DNA from: an uncultured bacterium
GTDB taxonomy: Bacteria; Verrucomicrobiota; Lentisphaeria; Oligosphaerales; Oligosphaeraceae
Length of the DNA stretch: 5,566 bases
Assembly: GCA_902783355.1 (NCBI GenBank)
Contig: CACZQQ010000285.1
Location: 1 to 5,566 of the forward strand
Direction: 5' to 3'
This document shows positions 1-5,566 of this stretch, one piece after another. The notes under the pieces were generated by a model. It had not been told where the DNA came from and searched no databases. It saw only the letters and a program-made list of their open reading frames with translations. Within the stretch, counting starts at the first letter, position 1. Each line of letters starts with the position of its first letter. The position numbers and the translations under genes were made by a program.

Positions 1-479
1 ATATAGCCAAAACAGGCCCTGTGCCGGGCGTCACGCGCCAGACGCAATGGGTCCCCCTGGCCGGCGGCATCGAGCTGCTGGACACGCCCGGCATCCTCTG
101 GCCGCAGCTGCACGACCCAAAGCAGCAACTCCTCTTGACCGCCCTCGGCAACATCCCCGACACGGCCGTCGCCCCCGTCCTCACGGCGGAATATCTCGTC
201 GACCGCCTGCGGGAGCTGCCCATCCGCGAACCGCTGAAGAACCTGGACCTGGGCGAGGAGCCGGCGGAGGCGGAGGCGGTCCTGGAAGCGCTGGCGCGAC
301 GCCGCGGCATGCTCCTGCCCGGCGGCCTCCCCGACACGGAACGCGCCGCCAACGCCATGCTCAAGGAGTTCCGCAGCGGACGCCTCGGCCGCTTCACCCT
401 GGAGACGCCTCCCGCGCACGACGCGCCCGAACCGGAGGAGGACGACGGCGACACAACTCCCCTCTTCCTGGAAGAATAA
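1..479 (+). CDS. rbgA: Ribosome biogenesis GTPase RbgA/YlqF, C-terminal part (5' end outside window)
   Basis: RbgA (YlqF) is a circularly permuted GTPase that acts in the cytoplasm on late assembly of the large ribosomal subunit. The frame is open from the left edge and reads IAKTGPVPGVTRQTQW, the switch region that follows the P-loop in this family. The G3 motif DTPG starts at base 81 and is followed by ILWPQ, a family signature. The C-terminal helical domain ends in a segment like RRRGMLLPGG...FRSGRLGRFTLE, typical of RbgA, followed by a short acidic tail. The permuted G4/G5 motifs and the P-loop lie upstream of the window. A GTG at 21 is an internal valine codon, not a start, because homology continues to the left of it. 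The stop TAA (477-479) is one base before the truB ATG, so the two are almost certainly co-transcribed. The family assignment is firm; only the 5' part is unseen. Confidence 0.93.
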   Translation, partial: IAKTGPVPGVTRQTQWVPLAGGIELLDTPGILWPQLHDPKQQLLLTALGNIPDTAVAPVLTAEYLVDRLRELPIREPLKNLDLGEEPAEAEAVLEALARRRGMLLPGGLPDTERAANAMLKEFRSGRLGRFTLETPPAHDAPEPEEDDGDTTPLFLEE

Positions 480-480
480 G

Positions 481-1188
481 ATGAAGAGTCATGAATACAA
501 CCAGGCGGACGGCCTGCTGCTGGTGGACAAGCCGGCGGACTGGACGAGCTTCGACGTCGTCAATTTCGTCCGCCGACGCTTCAATTTGAAGAAGACGGGG
601 CATTGCGGCACGCTCGACCCCTTCGCCACCGGCCTGCTGATTGTCCTGTGCGGCAAGGCGACGCGGCTCCAGGACGCCCTCATGGGGCAGGACAAGGTCT
701 ACACGGGGACCATGCGCCTGGGCGTGCGCACCGACAGCCAGGACCTGACCGGCCAGGTCGTCCAGACGGCGGAGGTGCCCGCCTTCACGCAGGAGGCGCT
801 CCAGGAGGCCGCCAACCGCTTCGTGGGCGAAATCCAGCAGCTGCCGCCCATGCACTCCGCCATCAAGATCGACGGGAGGCCCCTCTACAAGCTGGCACGG
901 CAAGGCAAGGAGATCGAGCGGCAGCCGCGCCCCGTCCGCATCGACGCCTTCCAGCTGACCGCCCTCCGCCTGCCCGACGTGGATTTCACGGTGCGCTGCT
1001 CGAAGGGGACCTACATCCGCACGCTGGCGGCCGACCTGGGGGAGGCCCTCGGCACGGGCGCCCATCTGACCGCCCTCCGCCGCCAGGCCAGCGGCCGCCA
1101 TGACGTCAAGGACGCCGTCAGCCTCGACGACATCCGCACATGGGACATCGAGACTCTCAGGGAGCATCTGCACCATGACGGTGAATGA
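481..1188 (+). CDS. truB: tRNA pseudouridine(55) synthase TruB, short form
   Basis: TruB isomerises uridine 55 in the T-loop of tRNAs to pseudouridine. The 235-residue product shows the family motifs in order: GLLLVDKPADWTSFDVV (11-27), the catalytic motif GTLDPFATG with nucleophile Asp46, KVYTG with the active-site Tyr74, the LPPMHSAIKIDGRPLY segment (121-136), and CSKGTYIRTLAADLG (173-187) with the conserved Arg180. Escherichia coli TruB is about 314 residues; this one stops soon after the catalytic fold and lacks the C-terminal PUA domain, as in other short TruB proteins. The ATG at 481 follows a modest Shine-Dalgarno (GGAAG, 470-474) at six bases and lies one base after the rbgA stop. The 3' end overlaps ribF by 14 bases. 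truB next to ribF is a common bacterial arrangement. Confidence 0.96.
   Translation: MKSHEYNQADGLLLVDKPADWTSFDVVNFVRRRFNLKKTGHCGTLDPFATGLLIVLCGKATRLQDALMGQDKVYTGTMRLGVRTDSQDLTGQVVQTAEVPAFTQEALQEAANRFVGEIQQLPPMHSAIKIDGRPLYKLARQGKEIERQPRPVRIDAFQLTALRLPDVDFTVRCSKGTYIRTLAADLGEALGTGAHLTALRRQASGRHDVKDAVSLDDIRTWDIETLREHLHHDGE
1159..1164 (+). promoter_or_regulatory. Ribosome binding site that sets the ribF start
   Basis: AGGGAG lies 10 bases before the ATG at 1175, inside the end of truB. The frame stays open upstream to an ATG at 1100, and another ATG lies at 1202, but neither has a comparable purine-rich site in front of it. This supports 1175 as the start, with ribF translation probably coupled to termination of truB at 1186-1188. 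Confidence 0.6.
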
Positions 1189-2152
1189 CAGCCATTCCGC
1201 CATGTGGCTGGCGGCGCCGGCGGCCCTGGCGGGGCGCGGCCCAGTCGCCTTCGCCATGGGCACCTTCGACGGCCTCCATCTGGGCCACCAGGCCGTGCTG
1301 GAGGAGACCATCCGCCTTGCCCGCGAGGAGGGTGCCCTTCCCGCCGCCCTCTTCTTCTCCCCCAACCCCAAGGAGTTCTTCGCGTCGGGCAGCGCCCCCG
1401 CCCTCATGGACGAAGCGGAGAAGGCGCGCCTGCTGACGGGGGCCTGCGGCATGGCGGCGGTCGTCCGGATGCCCTTCACTGCGGAACTGGCCTCCCTCGC
1501 GCCGGAGGATTTCCTTCAGACCTACTTCTTTGACGTGCCCAATCTGGTCACGGCGGGATTCGTCGTGGGAGATGAATGGCATTTCGGGCGCGGCAACAGC
1601 GGCAATGCAAGCCTGTTGGCCGCGCTGGCGCAGAGGCGCGGCGTCCGTGTCCGCGCCGTCCCGCCACGATGCACGAACGACGGGGTCCCCATCTCCTCCA
1701 CGCGCATACGCAAGGCGCTGGCCGACGGCGACTTGGCCGAGGCGGCGCGGCTCCTCGGGCGCCCCTACGCGCTCTGCGGCGAGGTCGTCGCGGGCCTCCA
1801 TGTGGCGACAGGGCGCCTGTCGTGCCCCACCGCCAACCTGGAGGCCGCCGGCATGCAGCTGCCCCCCTACGGCGTCTATGCCGCAAGAGCGCGTCTTGCG
1901 GACACGGAAAAGCCAATGGAGGGTATAGTATATGTCGGCGACGCGCCTACCATCCGCCATGCGGACAACCGCCCCATCGTGGAGCTGCACCTCTTCGACT
2001 TCACGGGCGACCTCTATGGCAGGAGGGTTGCCGTCGAGCCCGTCCGTTTCCTGCGTCCCAGCCAGACCTTCCCTTCGCCGGAAGCCCTTCGGCAGCAGAT
2101 TTCCCACGACATCGAACAGGCCCGCCAGATTCTCGCGCGCATGCGTTCCTAA
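1175..2152 (+). CDS. ribF: Bifunctional riboflavin kinase / FAD synthetase RibF
   Basis: RibF phosphorylates riboflavin to FMN and then adenylylates FMN to FAD. From the ATG at 1175 the product is 325 residues, close to the usual length of 300-330. The N-terminal nucleotidyltransferase domain has FAMGTFDGLHLGH (26-38) with the HxGH motif at 35-38, VVGDEWHFGRGNSGN (130-144), and ISSTRIRKAL (173-182). The C-terminal flavokinase domain has TGRLSCPTANL (212-222) with the PTAN motif, PPYGVYA (230-236), VELHLFDFTGDLYG (269-282) with the conserved Glu270, and the terminal helix QQISHDIEQARQIL. The residue usually glycine just before PTAN (LGxPTAN) is serine here (Ser216); I infer no loss of function. 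The gene overlaps truB by 14 bases and ends 20 bases before the next gene. A start at 1202 is possible and would remove nine residues of no known importance. Confidence 0.95.
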   Translation: MTVNDSHSAMWLAAPAALAGRGPVAFAMGTFDGLHLGHQAVLEETIRLAREEGALPAALFFSPNPKEFFASGSAPALMDEAEKARLLTGACGMAAVVRMPFTAELASLAPEDFLQTYFFDVPNLVTAGFVVGDEWHFGRGNSGNASLLAALAQRRGVRVRAVPPRCTNDGVPISSTRIRKALADGDLAEAARLLGRPYALCGEVVAGLHVATGRLSCPTANLEAAGMQLPPYGVYAARARLADTEKPMEGIVYVGDAPTIRHADNRPIVELHLFDFTGDLYGRRVAVEPVRFLRPSQTFPSPEALRQQISHDIEQARQILARMRS

Positions 2153-2172
2153 AAATTCAATAGGAGTCGGCC

Positions 2173-2718
2173 ATGATTCCCAGCGACCATTTCGTGCGTT
2201 TCTACAACGAGGTCTTCAAGTTTCTCGACCCCATCGGCGGGCTGCCCGACTACTATCTGGAAATCAGCCGCGACCAGGAGCTTCACTGCCTCAAGCTCTT
2301 CTGGGAGAAAGGATTGGCTGGCATGAAGGAGTATTGGGATGGCATCGTCAAGGAGGAGAACTGCGTCACGACCGGCAGTTACGAGGACGGCATGCATTCC
2401 GGCGGACAGCTTGTCTGCCCAAGCCTCTCCAAGATTCTGGACTGCGACGCCACGCCCTGCAAAAAGTACTGCTGGCACTGCCCCGGCTGGGTCCAGCCCC
2501 TGCTGACCAAATGCGGCTTCTACAGCGTCTACGACATCGTCGATCCCCTCAAGCCGCAGTGCCGCTCCTGCATCACGGAGAACCGCGCCAAGGCGGAGAA
2601 GTGGCTGGCCGACGAAATGGCCAACGGCGCCAGGCCCGAATACATCAAGACCAACTTCGACAAGGCCGACGAAATCGAGCGCAACCAGAAGAGGCGCCAC
2701 GCCGAAGGCTGGACCTGA
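2173..2718 (+). CDS. Cysteine-rich protein of unknown function, tandem copy 1
   Basis: I do not recognise this family. The 181-residue product has no signal peptide and no membrane segment, so it is probably cytoplasmic. Residues 1-62 look helical and rich in aromatic and acidic residues ([12 protein letters not shown], then [11 protein letters not shown]). Residues 64-133 hold nine of its ten cysteines: C64, C82, C91, C96, C100, C103, C114, C130, C133. The core CDATPCKKYCWHC (91-103) has spacing C-x4-C-x3-C-x2-C and is followed 26 residues later by CRSC (130-133), an arrangement suited to an Fe-S cluster or zinc. Residues 138-181 are a charged helix ending RRHAEGWT. AGGAG at 2162-2166 stands six bases before the ATG, which supports this start. 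The gene lies 20 bases after ribF and is probably in the same transcript. C96-x3-C100-x2-C103 matches radical-SAM spacing, but the protein is too short for that fold. That it is a real gene is secure; its role is unknown. Confidence 0.88.
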   Translation: MIPSDHFVRFYNEVFKFLDPIGGLPDYYLEISRDQELHCLKLFWEKGLAGMKEYWDGIVKEENCVTTGSYEDGMHSGGQLVCPSLSKILDCDATPCKKYCWHCPGWVQPLLTKCGFYSVYDIVDPLKPQCRSCITENRAKAEKWLADEMANGARPEYIKTNFDKADEIERNQKRRHAEGWT

Positions 2719-2771
2719 CGCCGCGCCGACAACGGCTTTACACAACCATCCATCAATAAAGGAGTTGCCAT

Positions 2772-3317
2772 ATGATTCCCAGCGACCACTTCGTGCGCTT
2801 CTACAACGAAGTCTTCAAGTTCCTCGACCCCATCGGCGGCCTGCCCGACTACTATCTGGAAATCAGCCGCGACCAGGAGCTTCATTGCCTTAAACTCTTC
2901 TGGGAGAAAGGGTTAGCAGGAATGAAGGAATACTGGGATGCCATCCACAAGGAGGAGAACTGCGTCACAAACACCAAATACGAGAACGGCATGCGCTACG
3001 GCGGGCAGCTCATCTGCCCAAGCCTCTCCAAGGTGCTCGACTGCGACGCCACCGCCTGCGAAAAGTACTGCTGGCACTGCCCCGGCTGGGTCCATCCCCT
3101 CATCACCAAATGCGGCTTCTACGGCGCCTACAACATCATCGACCCGCTCAAGCCGCAGTGCCGCGCCTGCATCACGGAAGACCGCGCCAAGGCGGAGAAG
3201 TGGCTCGCCGACGAAATGGCCAACGGCGCCAGGCCCGAATGCATCAAGACCAACTTCGACAAGGCCGACGAAATCGAGCGCAACAAGGCGAAGCGCCACG
3301 CCGAAGGCTGGACCTGA
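2772..3317 (+). CDS. Cysteine-rich protein of unknown function, tandem copy 2
   Basis: This is a paralog of the preceding gene: 181 residues, gap-free, differing at 24 positions by hand count (about 87% identity). The first 56 residues are identical. The densest replacement patch is residues 57-76 (8 of 20). All ten cysteines of copy 1 are kept, and an eleventh is gained at residue 157 (Tyr to Cys). The core motif is [13 protein letters not shown] (91-103), followed by CRAC (130-133). The start is set by AAAGGAG (2758-2764), seven bases before the ATG. The 53-base gap after copy 1 holds no terminator, so the pair is probably co-transcribed, and a hairpin terminator follows 28 bases after the stop. 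Conserved cysteines, and silent changes without replacements at the N-terminus, indicate that both copies are under selection. Function is unknown; metal or Fe-S binding is an inference from cysteine spacing alone. Confidence 0.88.
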   Translation: MIPSDHFVRFYNEVFKFLDPIGGLPDYYLEISRDQELHCLKLFWEKGLAGMKEYWDAIHKEENCVTNTKYENGMRYGGQLICPSLSKVLDCDATACEKYCWHCPGWVHPLITKCGFYGAYNIIDPLKPQCRACITEDRAKAEKWLADEMANGARPECIKTNFDKADEIERNKAKRHAEGWT

Positions 3318-3344
3318 TCGGCTGAAAAAAACTTCTCTTTCCAC

Positions 3345-3373
3345 GGGGTGTCCGTCTGCGGGCGCCCCTTTTT
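3345..3373 (+). terminator. Intrinsic (Rho-independent) terminator after the cysteine-rich pair
   Basis: The 10-base arms GGGGTGTCCG (3345-3354) and CGGGCGCCCC (3359-3368) pair completely, with two G-T pairs, around the loop TCTG, and five T residues follow at once (3369-3373). An A-run lies upstream at 3325-3331. The hairpin ends the rbgA-truB-ribF-cysteine-rich transcript 28 bases after the last stop and separates it from clpB. Confidence 0.87.
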
Positions 3374-3393
3374 ATTTCCATGGTGTGACATTC

Positions 3394-3419
3394 TGGCACG
3401 CCGTACATTTGGCACGCCG
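3394..3419 (+). repeat. Direct repeat of the -24 promoter half (TGGCACGCCG twice)
   Basis: TGGCACGCCG occurs at 3394-3403 and again at 3410-3419, 16 bases apart. The second copy is the -24 half of the proposed sigma-54 promoter. The first has the -24 element (CTGGCACG) but AT where the -12 GC should be (3407-3408), so it is not a complete promoter by itself. It may be a decoy polymerase site, a relic of promoter duplication, or part of a regulator binding site. Confidence 0.6.
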
Positions 3420-3425
3420 CTTGCA
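3409..3425 (+). promoter_or_regulatory. Sigma-54 (RpoN) -24/-12 promoter of clpB
   Basis: TTGGCACG-CCGC-TTGCA matches the sigma-54 consensus YTGGCACG-N4-TTGCW at every defined position. The invariant GG (3411-3412) and GC (3423-3424) are separated by exactly 10 bases. Placing the C of GC at -12 predicts transcription from about 3436, giving a leader of about 33 bases before the clpB ATG. Sigma-54 promoters need an enhancer-binding AAA+ activator, whose site would usually lie 80-150 bases upstream, here inside the terminator and the 3' end of the second cysteine-rich gene. I see no clear palindrome there, and no convincing sigma-70 promoter in the gap. Confidence 0.8.
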
Positions 3426-3455
3426 TTATCCGTGTGTCAAAATCCATTCAACCGC

Positions 3456-3461
3456 AGGAGG
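3456..3461 (+). promoter_or_regulatory. Strong ribosome binding site of clpB
   Basis: AGGAGG lies seven bases before the ATG at 3469, and the match continues as AGGAGGTGA, close to the full anti-Shine-Dalgarno complement. It fixes the clpB start and is the strongest ribosome binding site in the window, in keeping with a protein made in bulk on demand. Confidence 0.85.
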
Positions 3462-3468
3462 TGAATTT

Positions 3469-5566
3469 ATGAACTACGACAAACTGACAGTCAAATCACG
3501 TGAATGCTTTGCAGAGGGCCAGAAGCTGGCCGCCAAGCTCAACCATCAGGAACTCAAGGCGATGCATCTGCTGTCGGCCATGCTGCAGCAGGAGGGAGGC
3601 CTCGTGCAGTCCGTCCTGGAGCGCCTCGGCCGCACGTCGGCGGCGCTGCTGCCGGCGGTGGACGACGCGCTCGCCAAGCTGCCGCATGTCACAGGCGACG
3701 TGGGGCAGGTCTACGCCGGCGCCGAAGTCAGCGCCGTCCTCGCCAGCGCCGACAAGTGCCGCGAGACCTTCAGGGACGACTTCATCAGCGTGGAGCATCT
3801 GCTGCTGGGCATCCTGGAGGGGGACAGCGAGGCCGCGCGGCTGCTCAAGTCCAACGGCATCGGCACCACGGAGGCCCTGAACGCCATCAAGGAGATCCGC
3901 GGCAACCAGCGCGTCAGCAACGAGGATCCCGAGGCCACCTACGAGGCCCTGAAGAAATACGGCGTGGACCTGACCGAAAAGGCGGTGCAGCACAAGCTGG
4001 ACCCCGTCATCGGGCGTGACGACGAGATCCGGCGCGTCATCCAGATCCTGTCGCGGCGCACGAAGAACAACCCCGTGCTCATCGGCGAGCCGGGCGTCGG
4101 CAAGACCGCCATCGCCGAGGGGCTTGCCGGCCGGATCGTGGCCGGCGACGTCCCCGAGGGCCTCAAGAACCACAAGCTCATCGCGCTGGACATGGGCGCG
4201 CTCGTCGCCGGCGCCAAATACCGCGGCGAGTTCGAGGAGCGCCTGAAGGCCGTCCTCAACGAGGTCACCAAGTCCGAAGGGCAGATCATCCTCTTCATCG
4301 ACGAGCTGCACACGGTCGTGGGGGCCGGCGGCGGCGAAGGCGCCATGGACGCCGGCAACATCCTCAAGCCCATGCTGGCCAGGGGCGAACTGCACTGCAT
4401 CGGCGCGACCACCCTCAACGAATACAGAAAGTACATTGAAAAGGACGCCGCGCTGGAGCGGCGCTTCCAGACCGTCCTCGTCAAGCCGCCCACGGTGGAG
4501 GACACCGTCTCCATCCTGCGCGGCCTGCGCGAGCGCTACGAACTCCACCACGGCGTCACCATCCGCGACTCCGCCCTGGTCGCCGCCGCGACCCTCTCCG
4601 ACCGCTATGTCGCCGACCGCTTCCTGCCCGACAAGGCCATCGACCTGGTGGACGAGGCCGCCGCGCGGCTGCGCACCGAAATCGACTCGCGGCCCCTGGA
4701 GCTGGACGAGGCCGTCCGCCGCAAGCTGCAGCTGGAGATCGAGCTGGCCGGCCTGCGGAAGGACAGCGACGACGCGGCCACGCGCGAACGCATCGCGCGC
4801 CTCGAAGAGGAACTGCGCAAGGTGGCCGCCGAGGCCGACGGGCTGGACGCGCGCTGGAAGGCCGAGAAGGAGGCCATCGGGCAGCTGCGCGGCCTCAAGG
4901 AATCCCTCGAAGTGGCCCGCCACCAGGCCGACGGCGCCCGCAGCCACGGCGACCTGGAGACCGCCAGCAAGCTCCTCTACGAGACGATTCCTTCACTCAA
5001 GAAGCAGATCGCCGCGCTGGAGGAGAAGTCCACGAAGGAGCGGCAGGACGGCGGCGTCCACCGCCTCCTCCGCGAGGAGGTCACGGAGGACGACATCGCC
5101 GAAATCATCAGCCGTTGGACGGGCATCCCCGTCACCAAGCTGGTGCAGGGCGAACGCGAGAAGCTCCTGCAGCTGCCGGAGCGGCTCCACCAGCGCGTCG
5201 TGGGGCAGGAAAACGCCGTGGCGGCGGTCTCCGAGGCCATCCTGCGGGCGCGGGCGGGCCTCCAGGACCCCGCGCGCCCCATCGGCTCCTTCATGTTCCT
5301 CGGCCCCACGGGCGTCGGCAAGACCGAACTGGCCAAGACGCTGGCCGCCGCGCTCTTCGACGACGAACGCGCCCTCGTGCGCATCGACATGTCCGAATAC
5401 ATGGAGAAGTTCTCCGTGTCGCGCCTGGTCGGCGCGCCTCCGGGCTACGTCGGCTACGACGAGGGCGGCCAGCTCACCGAGGCCGTCCGCCGCAGGCCCT
5501 ACAGCGTCCTCCTCTTCGATGAAATCGAGAAGGCGCATCCCGACGTCTTCAACATCCTCCTGCAGG
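3469..5566 (+). CDS. clpB: ATP-dependent disaggregase ClpB (3' end outside window)
   Basis: ClpB is a hexameric AAA+ unfoldase that works with DnaK to pull polypeptides out of aggregates. The frame is open from the ATG at 3469 to the right edge, giving 699 of about 865 expected residues. Order: Clp N-domain with two repeats (about 1-145); first AAA+ domain beginning [18 protein letters not shown], with Walker A GEPGVGKT (206-213), pore loop [12 protein letters not shown] (Tyr251), Walker B ILFIDE (Asp278-Glu279) and arginine fingers Arg331-Arg332; a full-length coiled-coil M-domain (about 405-535), which favours ClpB over ClpC or ClpA; then WTGIPV and the second AAA+ domain with Walker A GPTGVGKT (612-619), pore loop GYVGY (Tyr660) and Walker B LLFDE (Asp684-Glu685). 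All catalytic residues visible are intact. The end of the second AAA+ domain (sensors, arginine finger) is cut off. It is separated from upstream genes by a terminator and has its own apparent sigma-54 promoter. Confidence 0.97.
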   Translation, partial: MNYDKLTVKSRECFAEGQKLAAKLNHQELKAMHLLSAMLQQEGGLVQSVLERLGRTSAALLPAVDDALAKLPHVTGDVGQVYAGAEVSAVLASADKCRETFRDDFISVEHLLLGILEGDSEAARLLKSNGIGTTEALNAIKEIRGNQRVSNEDPEATYEALKKYGVDLTEKAVQHKLDPVIGRDDEIRRVIQILSRRTKNNPVLIGEPGVGKTAIAEGLAGRIVAGDVPEGLKNHKLIALDMGALVAGAKYRGEFEERLKAVLNEVTKSEGQIILFIDELHTVVGAGGGEGAMDAGNILKPMLARGELHCIGATTLNEYRKYIEKDAALERRFQTVLVKPPTVEDTVSILRGLRERYELHHGVTIRDSALVAAATLSDRYVADRFLPDKAIDLVDEAAARLRTEIDSRPLELDEAVRRKLQLEIELAGLRKDSDDAATRERIARLEEELRKVAAEADGLDARWKAEKEAIGQLRGLKESLEVARHQADGARSHGDLETASKLLYETIPSLKKQIAALEEKSTKERQDGGVHRLLREEVTEDDIAEIISRWTGIPVTKLVQGEREKLLQLPERLHQRVVGQENAVAAVSEAILRARAGLQDPARPIGSFMFLGPTGVGKTELAKTLAAALFDDERALVRIDMSEYMEKFSVSRLVGAPPGYVGYDEGGQLTEAVRRRPYSVLLFDEIEKAHPDVFNILLQ

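Larger units (their letters stand above)
2157..3317 (+). repeat. Tandem gene duplication (two direct copies, period about 599 bases)
   Basis: Two genes of equal length lie head to tail, offset by 599 bases, with about 55 mismatches over 546 coding bases by hand count (about 90% identity) and no gaps. Similarity begins just upstream of each gene, at TCAATA followed by the GGAGT ribosome binding site (2157 and 2753), and stops at the TGA codons; the flanks beyond do not match. The duplicated unit is thus ribosome binding site plus coding region. No transposase or flanking repeat is visible. Confidence 0.9.

Noticed and set aside
21..479. GTG at 21 as the start of a small separate protein
   Set aside because: RbgA homology (IAKTG) continues to the left of it and the domain is otherwise incomplete, so this is a gene cut by the window edge.
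1100..1174. Longer ribF starting at the ATG at 1100
   Set aside because: It would overlap truB by 89 bases and add residues with no RibF similarity; the ATG at 1175 has a ribosome binding site.
394..1479. 361-codon minus-strand frame across rbgA, truB and ribF
   Set aside because: It spans three well-supported genes on the other strand and is explained by their third-position GC bias; no motif supports it.
2458..2481. Calling the cysteine-rich proteins radical SAM enzymes from C-x3-C-x2-C
   Set aside because: At 181 residues, with the motif at residue 96 and no other radical-SAM landmarks, the spacing alone is not enough.
2472..2487. CTGGCAC with GG-N10-GC inside the first cysteine-rich gene (and its twin in copy 2) as another sigma-54 promoter
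   Set aside because: The -12 side reads CGGC rather than TTGC, and the bases are dictated by the conserved residues CWHCPGW.
3300..3322. GCCGA/TCGGC inverted repeat around the stop of the second cysteine-rich gene as an activator site
   Set aside because: Five-base arms with a 13-base gap are expected by chance in GC-rich DNA.
3496..4947. Long open frame of 483 codons on the minus strand opposite clpB
   Set aside because: It is a shadow of the GC-rich codon pattern of clpB. Its translation is low-complexity, with no recognisable domain or ribosome binding site.
4975..5100. Roughly six extra residues between the ClpB M-domain tyrosine (Tyr504) and the second AAA+ domain relative to E. coli ClpB as I recall it
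   Set aside because: This linker varies in length among ClpB proteins, so it is ordinary.

Overview
The window is GC-rich, gene-dense bacterial chromosome with every gene on the + strand. In order it holds the 3' end of rbgA/ylqF (ribosome-assembly GTPase), truB (tRNA pseudouridine-55 synthase), ribF (bifunctional riboflavin kinase/FAD synthetase), two tandem paralogous genes for 181-residue cysteine-rich proteins that I do not recognise, an intrinsic terminator, a consensus-like sigma-54 promoter, and clpB (disaggregase), which runs off the right edge after 699 codons. There is no tRNA, rRNA, CRISPR array, insertion sequence or integrase. No gap between genes exceeds about 150 bases.

Layout: rbgA, truB and ribF are packed like one transcript. 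One base separates rbgA from truB, truB and ribF overlap by 14 bases, and the first cysteine-rich gene starts 20 bases after ribF behind a strong ribosome binding site. The second paralog follows 53 bases later, and a GC hairpin with a T-run ends the unit. The operon promoter must lie upstream of the window. Its first three genes are housekeeping: translation (ribosome assembly, tRNA modification) and flavin cofactor supply. The cysteine-rich pair rides downstream and may bind a metal or an Fe-S cluster.

clpB is a separate unit. The 95 bases between the terminator and its ATG contain TTGGCACG-N4-TTGCA, with the GG and GC dinucleotides exactly 10 bases apart as sigma-54 RNA polymerase requires, and a second copy of the -24 half 16 bases upstream. 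Sigma-54 control of this chaperone would be unusual and is the most interesting regulatory feature here.

Organism: GC-rich codon use, a short TruB without the C-terminal PUA domain, RbgA next to truB-ribF, and sigma-54 use would fit a PVC-group bacterium (Lentisphaerae/Kiritimatiellae type) or another GC-rich anaerobe. This is an impression from protein style, not a demonstrated placement.
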